Shown: positions 16,320-21,841 of the stretch, piece by piece
Numbering within the stretch: the stretch's first letter is position 1
How the letters are laid out: every line of letters starts with the position of its first letter
From: Bacteroidales bacterium
Lineage (GTDB): Bacteria; Bacteroidota; Bacteroidia; Bacteroidales; F082
Direction of reading: 5' to 3'
Assembly (NCBI GenBank): GCA_029983675.1
Contig: JASBYY010000047.1
Coordinates: 1 to 21,841, forward strand
Length of the DNA stretch: 21,841 bases
Translations under genes and position numbers: made by a program
Notes under the pieces: model-generated
The model's input: only the letters and a program-made list of their open reading frames with translations
Told to the model about the DNA's origin: nothing
Databases searched by the model: none

Positions 16320-17339
16320 TCAATACGACAGCTTCATGTCGCCTTCACGGATCCATTTCATGCGTCGCAACACAAGGCTGAAAAGCCATGTCAGCAGAGC
16401 CGGAAGAACAAAGCAGACCATCAACATGCCCCACCACATATTGCTGCCGCCATCGGGCATAGCGGTATATATGCCAATGGGTCCCACCAAGCCGCAAGTA
16501 CCCATGCCCGAGCCAATGGGGACATTTTCGAGATGAAACACGCAGGTGGACAAAGGTCCGGTGATGGCGGATGCCAAAATGGGCGGAATCCATATTTGGG
16601 GCCGCCTGACGATATTGGGCATTTGGAGCATCGATGTCCCTAACCCTTGTGCGATAAGGCCGCCCCAACGGTTTTCGCGGAAACTCATCACGGCAAAGCC
16701 CACCATCTGTGCACAACAGCCCGCAGTGGCAGCACCCCCTGCCAAACCACCTAAACCGATGGCCAGACAAATGGCCGCCGAACTGATGGGAAGCGTGAGC
16801 ACCATGCCGATAACGACGGAGACAATGATACCCATGATGAAAGGCTGCATCACCGTGGCATGTTGGATGAAAGCACCCAGAGCCGTCATGATGCGGTCGA
16901 TGGAAGGTCCCAAGACAACAGCCGTCAGCACGCCGCTGACGATAACCACCGTGGGCGTGACCAAAATGTCGATTTTCGTCTCCTTATACACCGCCTTACC
17001 CAACTCTATGGCGACCAGTACGGCCACGTAGGCACCCAATGGACCTCCCAGCGTGTTGCCCGCAATGCCGACCGCCACCGAACTGAACAGCACCAATCCG
17101 GTGCAACGCAACGAATAGGCGATGGCGATGCCGATGGCCGCCCCCGTGGCTTGCTTGGCATAAGCAGCCACGGTGACAAACACATCGATACCTGTTTTTT
17201 CGCCCAAGGTTTGAAAAATCGTCCCTATCAGCAACGAGGCGAACAAACCCAAGGCCATGGCTCCCAAGGCATCGATAAAATAAGCCTTGGCAGTGAGGTC
17301 AACGTCTTTCCTTTTCAGGTAAGCTACGAACCCGCCCAT
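16320..17339 (-). CDS. PfoR/PTS EIIC-like membrane protein
   Basis: This 339-residue, very hydrophobic protein has about eight to ten membrane segments. It is rich in glycine and alanine, with features of the EIIC_2/PfoR-type family: LGGPLGAYVAVLVAIELGK, TKIDILVTPTVVIVSGV, ILASAITGPLSTCVFHLEN and MGTCGLVGPIGIYTAM. The start is the ATG at 17339, whose A is shared with the upstream stop in TGATG. The tool-preferred TTG one codon earlier is less likely. No EIIA, EIIB, HPr or enzyme I is encoded nearby, and the protein has no phosphorylation domain. It is therefore more likely a solute permease than a true phosphotransferase component. Coupling to a nicotinamidase suggests a pyridine or carboxylate substrate, which is inference. 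Confidence 0.75.
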   Translation of the reverse strand: MGGFVAYLKRKDVDLTAKAYFIDALGAMALGLFASLLIGTIFQTLGEKTGIDVFVTVAAYAKQATGAAIGIAIAYSLRCTGLVLFSSVAVGIAGNTLGGPLGAYVAVLVAIELGKAVYKETKIDILVTPTVVIVSGVLTAVVLGPSIDRIMTALGAFIQHATVMQPFIMGIIVSVVIGMVLTLPISSAAICLAIGLGGLAGGAATAGCCAQMVGFAVMSFRENRWGGLIAQGLGTSMLQMPNIVRRPQIWIPPILASAITGPLSTCVFHLENVPIGSGMGTCGLVGPIGIYTAMPDGGSNMWWGMLMVCFVLPALLTWLFSLVLRRMKWIREGDMKLSY

Positions 17340-18046
17340 CAAAACTGAACCGTCTCTATCTTTTCTTTTTCAATGAGTTCAGCCAGCTTGGTGTCGCTTT
17401 CATCAACGGCAGCGATGCAGTTCGTAACCACACGAACCTTATGGGCCGGATAGAAAGTCAAAAGGTCGGTAAGGGTCTCAAACACGCAGTAATCGGTGGC
17501 GATGCCGCAAATGTCGATGCCGTCGAACTGACTGTTGTCGATGAGCTTGGTCAGGACTGCCGCATTCTTCTCATTCTGGAAAATGGAGAACTCCTCCTTA
17601 TCAACCAAATCGCCTTTTGTGAGATAGTGGATGGTGATGTCGTTGCTGACAGCGGTAAGTTTTTCCTGAAGCAAGGGGTAAACGGTGGCGCCTTCGGTAC
17701 CCTGCACGCAGTGAGGGGGAAATATGCCACCTTGTTCAACAAACGAGCAGTGGTTGGCGGGATGGTTGTCCTGAGTCACCACGATGTGGTTGTACTTTTT
17801 CCAAACGCCTTTTTCGACGGCTTCGGCCAAAAGTGTCATGGTCTCGGGACCTTTTGCCACGGCAAGGCTGCCCGTTGTGAAATCAACCTGTGGATCGACG
17901 ATGATGAGCAAACGGTTGTTGAGCACTTTTTCAGCAACCTTCTCGCCGGTCTTGTTGTCGTTCTTCTTCCCGCTGTTTCCGCATGAAGCGATGGCTACCG
18001 CCACGATGACAAGGAAAGCGGAAGCGATAATGTGTCGTTGTGTCAT
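17339..18046 (-). CDS. lipoprotein nicotinamidase (PncA-like isochorismatase fold)
   Basis: This 235-residue cysteine hydrolase should deamidate nicotinamide to nicotinate in the NAD salvage pathway. Catalytic and metal residues all appear: D51 in VDPQVDF, D93 and H95 in TQDNHPANHCSF, H112 in FPPHCVQGTEG, K144 in YLTKGD, and the nucleophile C187 in GIATDYCVFET. The surprise is the N-terminus. Residues 1-22 form a lipoprotein signal peptide ending in the lipobox IASC, followed by a linker CGNSGKKNDNK. That would place the enzyme as a lipoprotein on the periplasmic side of a membrane. Nicotinamidases are normally cytosolic. It begins a three-gene operon, with its stop fused to the next start (TGATG). 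Confidence 0.85.
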   Translation of the reverse strand: MTQRHIIASAFLVIVAVAIASCGNSGKKNDNKTGEKVAEKVLNNRLLIIVDPQVDFTTGSLAVAKGPETMTLLAEAVEKGVWKKYNHIVVTQDNHPANHCSFVEQGGIFPPHCVQGTEGATVYPLLQEKLTAVSNDITIHYLTKGDLVDKEEFSIFQNEKNAAVLTKLIDNSQFDGIDICGIATDYCVFETLTDLLTFYPAHKVRVVTNCIAAVDESDTKLAELIEKEKIETVQF

Positions 18047-18079
18047 GATTGTATTGATTTATGGATAGTTTTCAGCTTG

Positions 18080-18110
18080 CAAAAGTAGTGATTTTTATGG
18101 AAATGGCAAC
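18080..18110 (-). promoter_or_regulatory. promoter of the nicotinamidase operon
   Basis: On the minus strand TACTTTTG (18087-18080) is an exact TAnnTTTG box. GTTG (18110-18107) lies 19 bases upstream, the normal -33 element and spacing. The -7 box is 33 bases before the ATG at 18046. This is the best full two-element promoter in the window for a known gene. Confidence 0.6.
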
Positions 18111-18229
18111 TTGGGAAAGATAGCAAAACCGAACTTGAAGCGAATTGCACGAAAAAATCACGAGTCGTTTCGACAAACAAACCGGCCTTGATTCTCAGAA
18201 ACAAGCGTATGCCGTGATGAAATCCCGCC

Positions 18230-18255
18230 CCCCATCGAACTGGACTGGAAATGAG
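18230..18255 (+). pseudogene. possible 3' relic of a GLPGLI gene
   Basis: These 26 bases are identical to 20502-20527, the very end of the intact GLPGLI gene. They encode the same C-terminal PIELDWK followed by TGA. The frame upstream is open only for about 20 codons (stop at 18189-18191) and does not resemble the rest of the gene. It is best read as the leftover 3' end of a second, deleted GLPGLI copy. A chance match of 26 bases is unlikely. Confidence 0.5.
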
Positions 18256-18287
18256 GGCTTTGGAGAAAGCTGTTCTTCCGCTCCCCT

Positions 18288-18332
18288 AAAAACAGGTTCT
18301 TTGAGCCATGCCACTAAACTTTCCCTGTTTTT
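18288..18332. repeat. inverted repeat in the 18.05-18.43 kb gap
   Basis: AAAAACAGG (18288-18296) and CCTGTTTTT (18324-18332) are perfect 9-bp inverted repeats around a 27-base loop. CAGGTTC (18293-18299) can instead pair with GAACCTG (18347-18353), so two folds compete. It could end transcription coming from the left, since the arm finishes in a T-run. The rest of this 387-base gap holds the nicotinamidase promoter and the GLPGLI relic; I see no gene in it. Confidence 0.4.
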
Positions 18333-18402
18333 GCACTTGCTGTTTTGAACCTGAGGTTCTCTTTAGTTCCCGTCTTTTTTCAGACAAATGCCCGAAAAAT
18401 TG

Positions 18403-18410
18403 CATCTTTG
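18403..18410 (+). promoter_or_regulatory. possible -7 box of the DUF5674-like pseudogene
   Basis: CATCTTTG differs from TAnnTTTG at the first base only and lies about 24 bases before the region where the DUF5674-like reading frame should begin. No -33 element is clear. Confidence 0.25.
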
Positions 18411-18433
18411 CTCTCCAAAATAAAGCAAACATC

Positions 18434-18901
18434 ATTATAAGAATCCTATCTCGGCCTATCCGACGGAGCGAGTTAGAAGCCATGCTGCCGGGTTATTTCG
18501 GCGACATGATAAAAGCCGTTGTCGATGTGCAAAAGTCAATCGTGGGCCTATACGCCGAACTGCACGCCGATATTGAGAGGGAATTGCTTCAACAAGGCTC
18601 GGACCTGTGGGACAAAAGGACAAGAGATTGAAAATCAATATGCTCCGAATTGCTTCAACAAGGCTCGGACCTGTGGGGAATCAATCTTTACCCCGAAATG
18701 GAAGGGGAAGACTTCATGGAGTTCGACTCCCTCATCAACATTCGGCCCCATCAAGGCAGTCGCAGCCGCGACGTACAAGACCCTGCCATCCGCAAACGCA
18801 TTGTTGAAGTCATTAACACCTTTGGAGCATATTTCCTGTTTTTCAAATCGTTCCTGATGAATCAGTTGGCTTTTTTAACAAGTAAGACCACACTTTTTTG
18901 A
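18434..18901 (+). pseudogene. DUF5674-like gene, broken by an internal direct repeat
   Basis: The frame reads RILSRPIRRSELEAMLPGYF, then IKAVVDVQKSIVGLYAELHADI, ELLQQGSDLW and, after the interruption, GINLYPEMEGEDFMEFDSLI, NIRPHQGSRSR and DPAIRKRIVEVI. This pattern is what I recall of the small DUF5674 family (about 110-120 residues, function unknown). Two lesions are visible. There is no ATG where the N-terminus should be; ATT at 18434 or ATC at 18431 stands there. A 31-bp segment is repeated (18581-18611 and 18647-18677) with a 66-base offset, so the coding frame is kept but the inserted DNA brings a TGA stop at 18629-18631. The last 20 residues or so also look non-conserved. An intact ancestor probably read ELLQQGSDLWGINLYPE without the extra 66 bases. 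Confidence 0.6.
18581..18677 (+). repeat. 31-bp direct repeat inside the DUF5674-like pseudogene
   Basis: The 31 bases starting GAATTGCTTCAACAAGGCTC at 18581 recur exactly at 18647-18677. The units are offset by 66 bases, and 35 unrelated-looking bases lie between them. Both copies encode ELLQQGSDLWG or ELLQQGSDLWD in the same frame. Confidence 0.85.
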
Positions 18902-19011
18902 TGAAAAAAATCAAGAAAAACCAACCGGAATATTGTTTATTGATTATATTGTGCATCCACAAACAATTTATCAATCTATTCAAAACAAAGTATTAATCAA
19001 ATTTCTACAAG

Positions 19012-19236
19012 ATGAAAAAGATTTCTTTACTCATTGCGTTGGTTGCCTTTGTATGTGGCAACGCTTTCGCACAATTCAGCTACGATTTCAACGACTGCAC
19101 AGCAGGAGCTAAAATCGCACAAACCCTTGGCGACCCGTGGACTACTTGGGGAAATAATCCAGGCACCGATAAAGACGGTGTCGTTGCCTTCGCTCAGGCT
19201 TCTCAATGTGCAAAATACAGTCATTTGATCTATTGA
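19012..19236 (+). pseudogene. truncated secreted protein, N-terminal fragment
   Basis: The 74-codon frame starts with a good signal peptide (MKKISLLIALVAFVCGNAFAQ) and continues FSYDFNDCTAGAKIAQTLGDPWTTWGNNPGTDKDGV. The last part resembles the first domain of large secreted Bacteroidota proteins in which a YDF.....DPWTTW segment opens a beta-sandwich domain; such proteins usually carry a C-terminal type IX sorting domain. Here the frame stops at 19236. A neighbouring frame (19206-19559) continues with FDLKSGICVPNGKNDYSHI, which resembles the expected next strand VPSGKxGYxN. This suggests a -1 type frameshift near 19200-19240 and then further decay. I see no sorting domain before 19573. Confidence 0.5.
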
Positions 19237-19572
19237 TCTATGGCGTTGACCCAATGCTTCTGCCCAATGGTCAGGAACCAGTCACATTTGACTTGAAATC
19301 CGGCATCTGTGTTCCGAATGGCAAAAATGACTATTCCCATATCCCCTACGAGTTTAACAGCAGCAAAAATTTCATCCTTGACCAAGCTGAACAACCCGAG
19401 CTTCATCACACTTCAGGTCGATCACCTGAAAAGGCTCTTCCTTGCTGGGAAATATACATTTGCTGTTCAAGTAATGACTGCCACCTTTGCTTATGCTGTA
19501 GCTACGACGATATTGCCGTGTTTAAAAGCATTTTCTGCAACTCATCATTGTCTGACTAAGTAACAGGAAGTC
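19237..19572 (+). other. decayed coding remnant downstream of the truncated secreted protein
   Basis: This stretch has no intact gene with a recognisable start. Two overlapping open frames (19206-19559 and 19309-19563) both end just before 19573. The first carries the VPNGKNDY segment that may continue the truncated gene upstream. The second contains TFAVQVMTATFAYAV, which I cannot place. The most economical reading is frameshifted remains of the same gene. Confidence 0.35.
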
Positions 19573-20526
19573 ATGTCAAAAAAGATGAAATTCCACATGC
19601 GAAAACAACAAAATAATAATGCCACAAGCAAGGGAGGACTCCATCGGATATTGTTTTTCCATTTAAATCATGAAACGGTGAAAACTCCCCTGCTTGTTGT
19701 CCTACTTTTGTTTTTTTCATCGCAAAACCTACTTGCGCAATGGTTCGACGATCCTGTCGAAGAAATAGATAATGCGTATATTTCAGCAAAATACCGGCTC
19801 ACTTGGGTAGAAGACACAAATCATATTCAGCAAAAAAGTCAAGAGGTTTTCTTGTTGTTGCTGGGATCTGAAACAAGTCGTTTTGAAAGCTATAACCATC
19901 ATCGGCTTTATTCAATCGGACGTCAAAAACAACAAAATGGGGAATTAGCTCAATGGCTTCAGAATGAACTGTTCAACACAAACTACGACGATCTGTTCTA
20001 TTATAAGTCTTCATACAGGATTTACAAGAATTTCCCGAAAGGAAAAATCACTTTCAGAGAATACCTGCCGTTTACAGGCTGTTTTCAATATCAAGAAGAC
20101 CTGAATACTTTTTGTTGGAATATCGAATGTGACACAATGAAACTAAACGGCTACACGGTACAGAAGGCAACAACCTATTATTCCGGCAGACAATGGGTTG
20201 CTTGGTTTACAGAAGAAGTGCCTTTCAGCGACGGGCCATACAAATTCAACGGCTTGCCCGGACTTATCGTCAAAATATCAGACTCGCAAAAACACTATTG
20301 TTTTGAACTACTGTACATCGAGACATCACAAAAAGATGAAAAAATAGAGTTTGTAATTGAAAACTGCATGAAAACCGACAAAAAAGACTTTTTTGATCTA
20401 ACAAAAAAAACACATGAAAGATTGATTTCCAATGGTATTGAACTGGATGACGATATCGAATTGAAAAAACGCATCAGCCAATATTACCAATTCCGGAACA
20501 ACCCCATCGAACTGGACTGGAAATGA
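19573..20526 (+). CDS. GLPGLI family secreted protein
   Basis: This 317-residue protein carries the family-defining motif FNGLPGLIV (GLPGLI at residues 227-232), preceded by the usual GRQWVAWFTEEVPFSDGPYKF. The family is specific to Bacteroidota and has no proven function; members are often found next to double-glycine leader peptides and carboxypeptidase-regulatory-domain proteins, as here. The ATG at 19573 gives a 35-residue basic lead-in before the hydrophobic segment. A GTG at 19678 gives a conventional signal peptide (VKTPLLVVLLLFFSSQNLLAQ) and may be the true start. The C-terminal PIELDWK is repeated exactly at 18234-18251. The gene is intact. It probably acts in the periplasm or at the outer membrane. 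Confidence 0.85.
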   Translation: MSKKMKFHMRKQQNNNATSKGGLHRILFFHLNHETVKTPLLVVLLLFFSSQNLLAQWFDDPVEEIDNAYISAKYRLTWVEDTNHIQQKSQEVFLLLLGSETSRFESYNHHRLYSIGRQKQQNGELAQWLQNELFNTNYDDLFYYKSSYRIYKNFPKGKITFREYLPFTGCFQYQEDLNTFCWNIECDTMKLNGYTVQKATTYYSGRQWVAWFTEEVPFSDGPYKFNGLPGLIVKISDSQKHYCFELLYIETSQKDEKIEFVIENCMKTDKKDFFDLTKKTHERLISNGIELDDDIELKKRISQYYQFRNNPIELDWK

Positions 20527-20589
20527 GAGATTTCGGTGGAAACAACCCCTTTGGATATGCAGCAATAGGTTTATGACTCCGACTTTGAA

Positions 20590-20607
20590 CGTGCCGAATA
20601 CGGCACG
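20590..20607 (+). other. hairpin downstream of the GLPGLI gene
   Basis: CGTGCCG (20590-20596) and CGGCACG (20601-20607) form a perfect 7-bp stem with an AATA loop, 63 bases after the GLPGLI stop. No T-run follows directly, so it is at most a weak or processed 3' end. Confidence 0.4.
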
Positions 20608-20664
20608 CGTTACCGGATAAATACAAAACATTTTTATCAATACTTGAAAAAAACGGCAAAAACA

Positions 20665-20696
20665 CTTGACAAATGAAAAAATAATGCGTATTATTG
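20665..20696 (+). promoter_or_regulatory. two-element promoter upstream of the 47-residue ORF
   Basis: CTTG at 20665 and TATTATTG at 20689 fit the Bacteroidota -33/-7 pattern with 20 bases between, one base off TAnnTTTG. The same bases also read as TTGACA, 17 bases, TATTAT, close to the classical sigma-70 promoter. Unlike other genes here, the ORF behind it also has an AAAGGA ribosome-binding site. Confidence 0.4.
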
Positions 20697-20727
20697 CACC
20701 GTCAAACCTTTTTGAAAGGATACGGTC

Positions 20728-20871
20728 ATGAAGCCCAATCTGTCGATAGGAAAACTGCTGACGTCGCTCATCAACAAAGCGACGGGGCGGCGCTCGTTGT
20801 CCGTTTCGAAGAGAATGCCCCCCCGTCGTCGACATATTGATTATCAAATGTTTACAAACAACATCTTCTAA
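20728..20871 (+). CDS. small ORF of 47 residues, unrecognised
   Basis: The frame begins MKPNLSIGKLLTSLINKATG and ends in YQMFTNNIF. The product is basic, with a cluster of arginines (PPRRRH) at residues 31-36. It is not tracked by length alone but has a plausible promoter (20665-20696) and AAAGGA (20715-20720) seven bases before the ATG. The ribosome site can be masked by a small stem CCTTT/AAAGG (20707-20719). I do not recognise the protein. It may be a small leader, a remnant of a larger gene, or non-coding. It lies between the GLPGLI gene and the RiPP precursor, so a link to the RiPP locus is possible but unsupported. Confidence 0.3.
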   Translation: MKPNLSIGKLLTSLINKATGRRSLSVSKRMPPRRRHIDYQMFTNNIF

Positions 20872-21126
20872 TGAGGTTAAGGCGTATGCTTTGCCATTTG
20901 CCGGGAGGGGATGCCATGGCGGAAAACAGCCTTTCATTTGGGTGCTGGGGAAGAACAAGTTCATCCGAGTTGCGGCCTCCGTTGCCTGATGCATTTCAGG
21001 CGGCGGCTCCGGCAAGGGTGGCGTTTCATCCGACTTGCGGGAGGCCCGGGATGGGCAGGCAAACAGGATGGCTGTTTTTGGCTTCGCCATAAAGTCGGCA
21101 AAAACAAAGCCGACGGATGTTCTAAA
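20872..21126. other. GC-rich structured intergenic stretch before the RiPP precursor
   Basis: I see no convincing gene here. The stretch is clearly richer in G and C than the AT-rich DNA that follows. It holds several base-pairing arms: TTCATCCGAGTTGCGG (20960-20975) repeated at 21025-21040 with one mismatch, GGCCTCC (20974-20980) against GGAGGCC (21040-21046), the hairpin GCCTGA/TCAGGC (20984-21001), and GTCGGC/GCCGAC (21094-21114). Taken together it could be a structured 5' leader of the precursor transcript or a dispersed repeat element. Confidence 0.4.
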
Positions 21127-21156
21127 ATGAATTACAAACCATTAAAATCTAATCAA

Positions 21157-21402
21157 ATGAAAAAAGTAAAATTAAGTCTTAACAAGACCATGATCGCTAG
21201 GCTAAACAGCGACGAACAAGGCCGCATTCAAGGCGGCGAACAGCCCACCACTACAGGCATGGGGTGTATTCAAAATACAGATTATCCAATTTGTGCTTGG
21301 TCAGGATGCTGGGGAGGACGTCCTTCTTGTCCTAGCATGTATGATGAAGAATCTGGCTGTAAAACACAAATGACCGAAAATGTAAATTGTGGTGAATGGT
21401 AA
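21157..21402 (+). CDS. RiPP precursor peptide, double-glycine leader, six-cysteine core
   Basis: The 81-residue peptide has a 27-residue leader, MKKVKLSLNKTMIARLNSDE then QGRIQGG, of the form recognised as the Bacteroidales natural-product leader (K.LSLNK.TIARL...E...I.GG), the family known to me as TIGR04149 or Bacteroidota class I lanthipeptide leaders. Cleavage after GG leaves a 54-residue core. The core has six cysteines at positions 10, 19, 24, 31, 41 and 51 and ten serines or threonines, with CAWSGCWGGRPSC as its centre. The start is the ATG at 21157; another at 21127 would add MNYKPLKSNQ. A longer open frame from 20911 reads through non-coding DNA. Whether the ring-forming chemistry is lanthionine, sactionine or disulfide cannot be told. 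No modifying enzyme is in view. Confidence 0.82.
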   Translation: MKKVKLSLNKTMIARLNSDEQGRIQGGEQPTTTGMGCIQNTDYPICAWSGCWGGRPSCPSMYDEESGCKTQMTENVNCGEW

Positions 21403-21841
21403 TTTTCAAAGATTCCGCTTTCTATTTGTATTAGCGGCATTTTTTCCTATGGAATGCTTTTCGCAACACCAATGCTGCTTGTATGGCAACATTGGCGTTG
21501 CATACGTAAACATCAGCGTGCTCAACACACGCTACGGCACCTCGTCCGATGCCGAGGGCCGCTATGAGCTGCTGCTTTTCGACAGGAACAAGCCCGTGGA
21601 TCTGCTCTACACCTGCATCGGCTACCGCGACACGGTGGTCAGCCTGACGCCGCGCATGTTGCAGCACGACTCGGTCAGCATCAGCTTCGTGATGCGCAGG
21701 ACGGAATACGACCTGCAGGAGGTTGGCGTTTCGGCAAGCCGCGATTTCTACAGGAACGGCCGCTCAACATACATTGCCGACATCGCTTTTGCCAATGGCA
21801 AGATACTGGTGCTTGAAAACAAGAAGCAATCCGTCCTGACA
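21392..21841 (+). CDS. secreted carboxypeptidase-regulatory-like protein, partial at window end
   Basis: The frame is open from the GTG at 21392 through the window edge (150 codons seen). The start overlaps the precursor stop by 11 bases, and the N-terminus (NGNFQRFRFLFVLAAFFPMECFSQ) is a plausible signal peptide. The only in-frame ATG nearby (21449) would cut that peptide. Residues of about 35-110 are a carboxypeptidase-regulatory-like beta-sandwich: GVAYVNISVLNTRYGTSSDA, EGRYELLL, YTCIGYRDTVVSL and ISFVMRRTEYDLQEVGVSA. After it YIADIAFANGKILVLENKKQ resembles the first blade of a propeller-like domain rather than a TonB plug. The call of a GTG start is moderately sure; the domain call is good. 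Confidence 0.7.
   Translation, partial: MNGNFQRFRFLFVLAAFFPMECFSQHQCCLYGNIGVAYVNISVLNTRYGTSSDAEGRYELLLFDRNKPVDLLYTCIGYRDTVVSLTPRMLQHDSVSISFVMRRTEYDLQEVGVSASRDFYRNGRSTYIADIAFANGKILVLENKKQSVLT

Noticed and set aside
16320..17339. True PTS sugar transporter component
   Set aside because: No EIIA, EIIB, HPr or enzyme I lies nearby and the protein has no phosphorylation site domain, so I call it EIIC-like or PfoR-like only.
18145..18348. 67-codon plus-strand open frame containing the GLPGLI-like 3' end
   Set aside because: It reads the GLPGLI relic in the wrong frame, so it is not the source of that match and has no independent support.
20398..21090. 231-codon open frame on the minus strand overlapping the GLPGLI 3' end
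   Set aside because: It has no recognisable domain, overlaps a real gene on the opposite strand, and crosses the palindromic GC-rich stretch; it is more likely a chance open frame.
20911..21156. N-terminal extension of the RiPP precursor to an ATG at 20911
   Set aside because: The extra 82 residues read through structured non-coding DNA and do not resemble a leader; the MKKVKLSLNK start fits the family.
1..21841. CRISPR array, insertion sequence or rRNA genes
   Set aside because: I saw no regularly spaced repeats, no transposase-like frames and no rRNA sequence anywhere in the window.

Overview
The window looks like a chromosomal segment of a Bacteroidota genome, most likely order Bacteroidales. 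Four signs support this. Several genes are preceded by the Bacteroidota -7 promoter box TAnnTTTG and lack a clear Shine-Dalgarno. There is a GLPGLI-family protein, which is restricted to that phylum. There is a RiPP leader of the Bacteroidales double-glycine type. The suf operon has the order sufB-sufC-sufD. This assignment is by recognition only; no database was searched.

Layout. Positions 1-344 hold no convincing gene but contain two strong palindromes. At 345-950 (+) is a secreted CpcT/CpeT-like protein, separated by a long convergent hairpin from a secreted GH29 alpha-L-fucosidase with a PA14-like domain (1037-2827, -). Divergent from that is mfd (2958-6317, +). A tRNA-Ala(CGC) with its own terminator follows (6505-6577, -). 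A four-gene membrane operon runs on the minus strand from 11630 to 6684: a PHP-domain membrane protein, two GT39-type GT-C glycosyltransferases and a DUF975 protein. Divergent from it is sufBCD (11879-15549, +), for Fe-S cluster assembly. Converging on suf is a tightly coupled minus-strand operon (18046 to 15799): a lipoprotein nicotinamidase, a PfoR/EIIC-like membrane protein and recX.

From about 18.1 kb to the end the character changes to an accessory region with decayed genes. It contains a short piece matching the 3' end of a GLPGLI gene, a DUF5674-like pseudogene broken by a 31-bp direct repeat, and a truncated secreted protein. After these come an intact GLPGLI-family gene, a structured GC-rich non-coding stretch, and an 81-residue RiPP precursor with a double-glycine leader and a six-cysteine, 54-residue core. 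Its stop codon overlaps the probable GTG start of a secreted carboxypeptidase-regulatory-like protein that runs off the window. This RiPP locus is the most interesting system here. No maturation enzyme or exporter is visible, so if they exist they lie beyond 21841.
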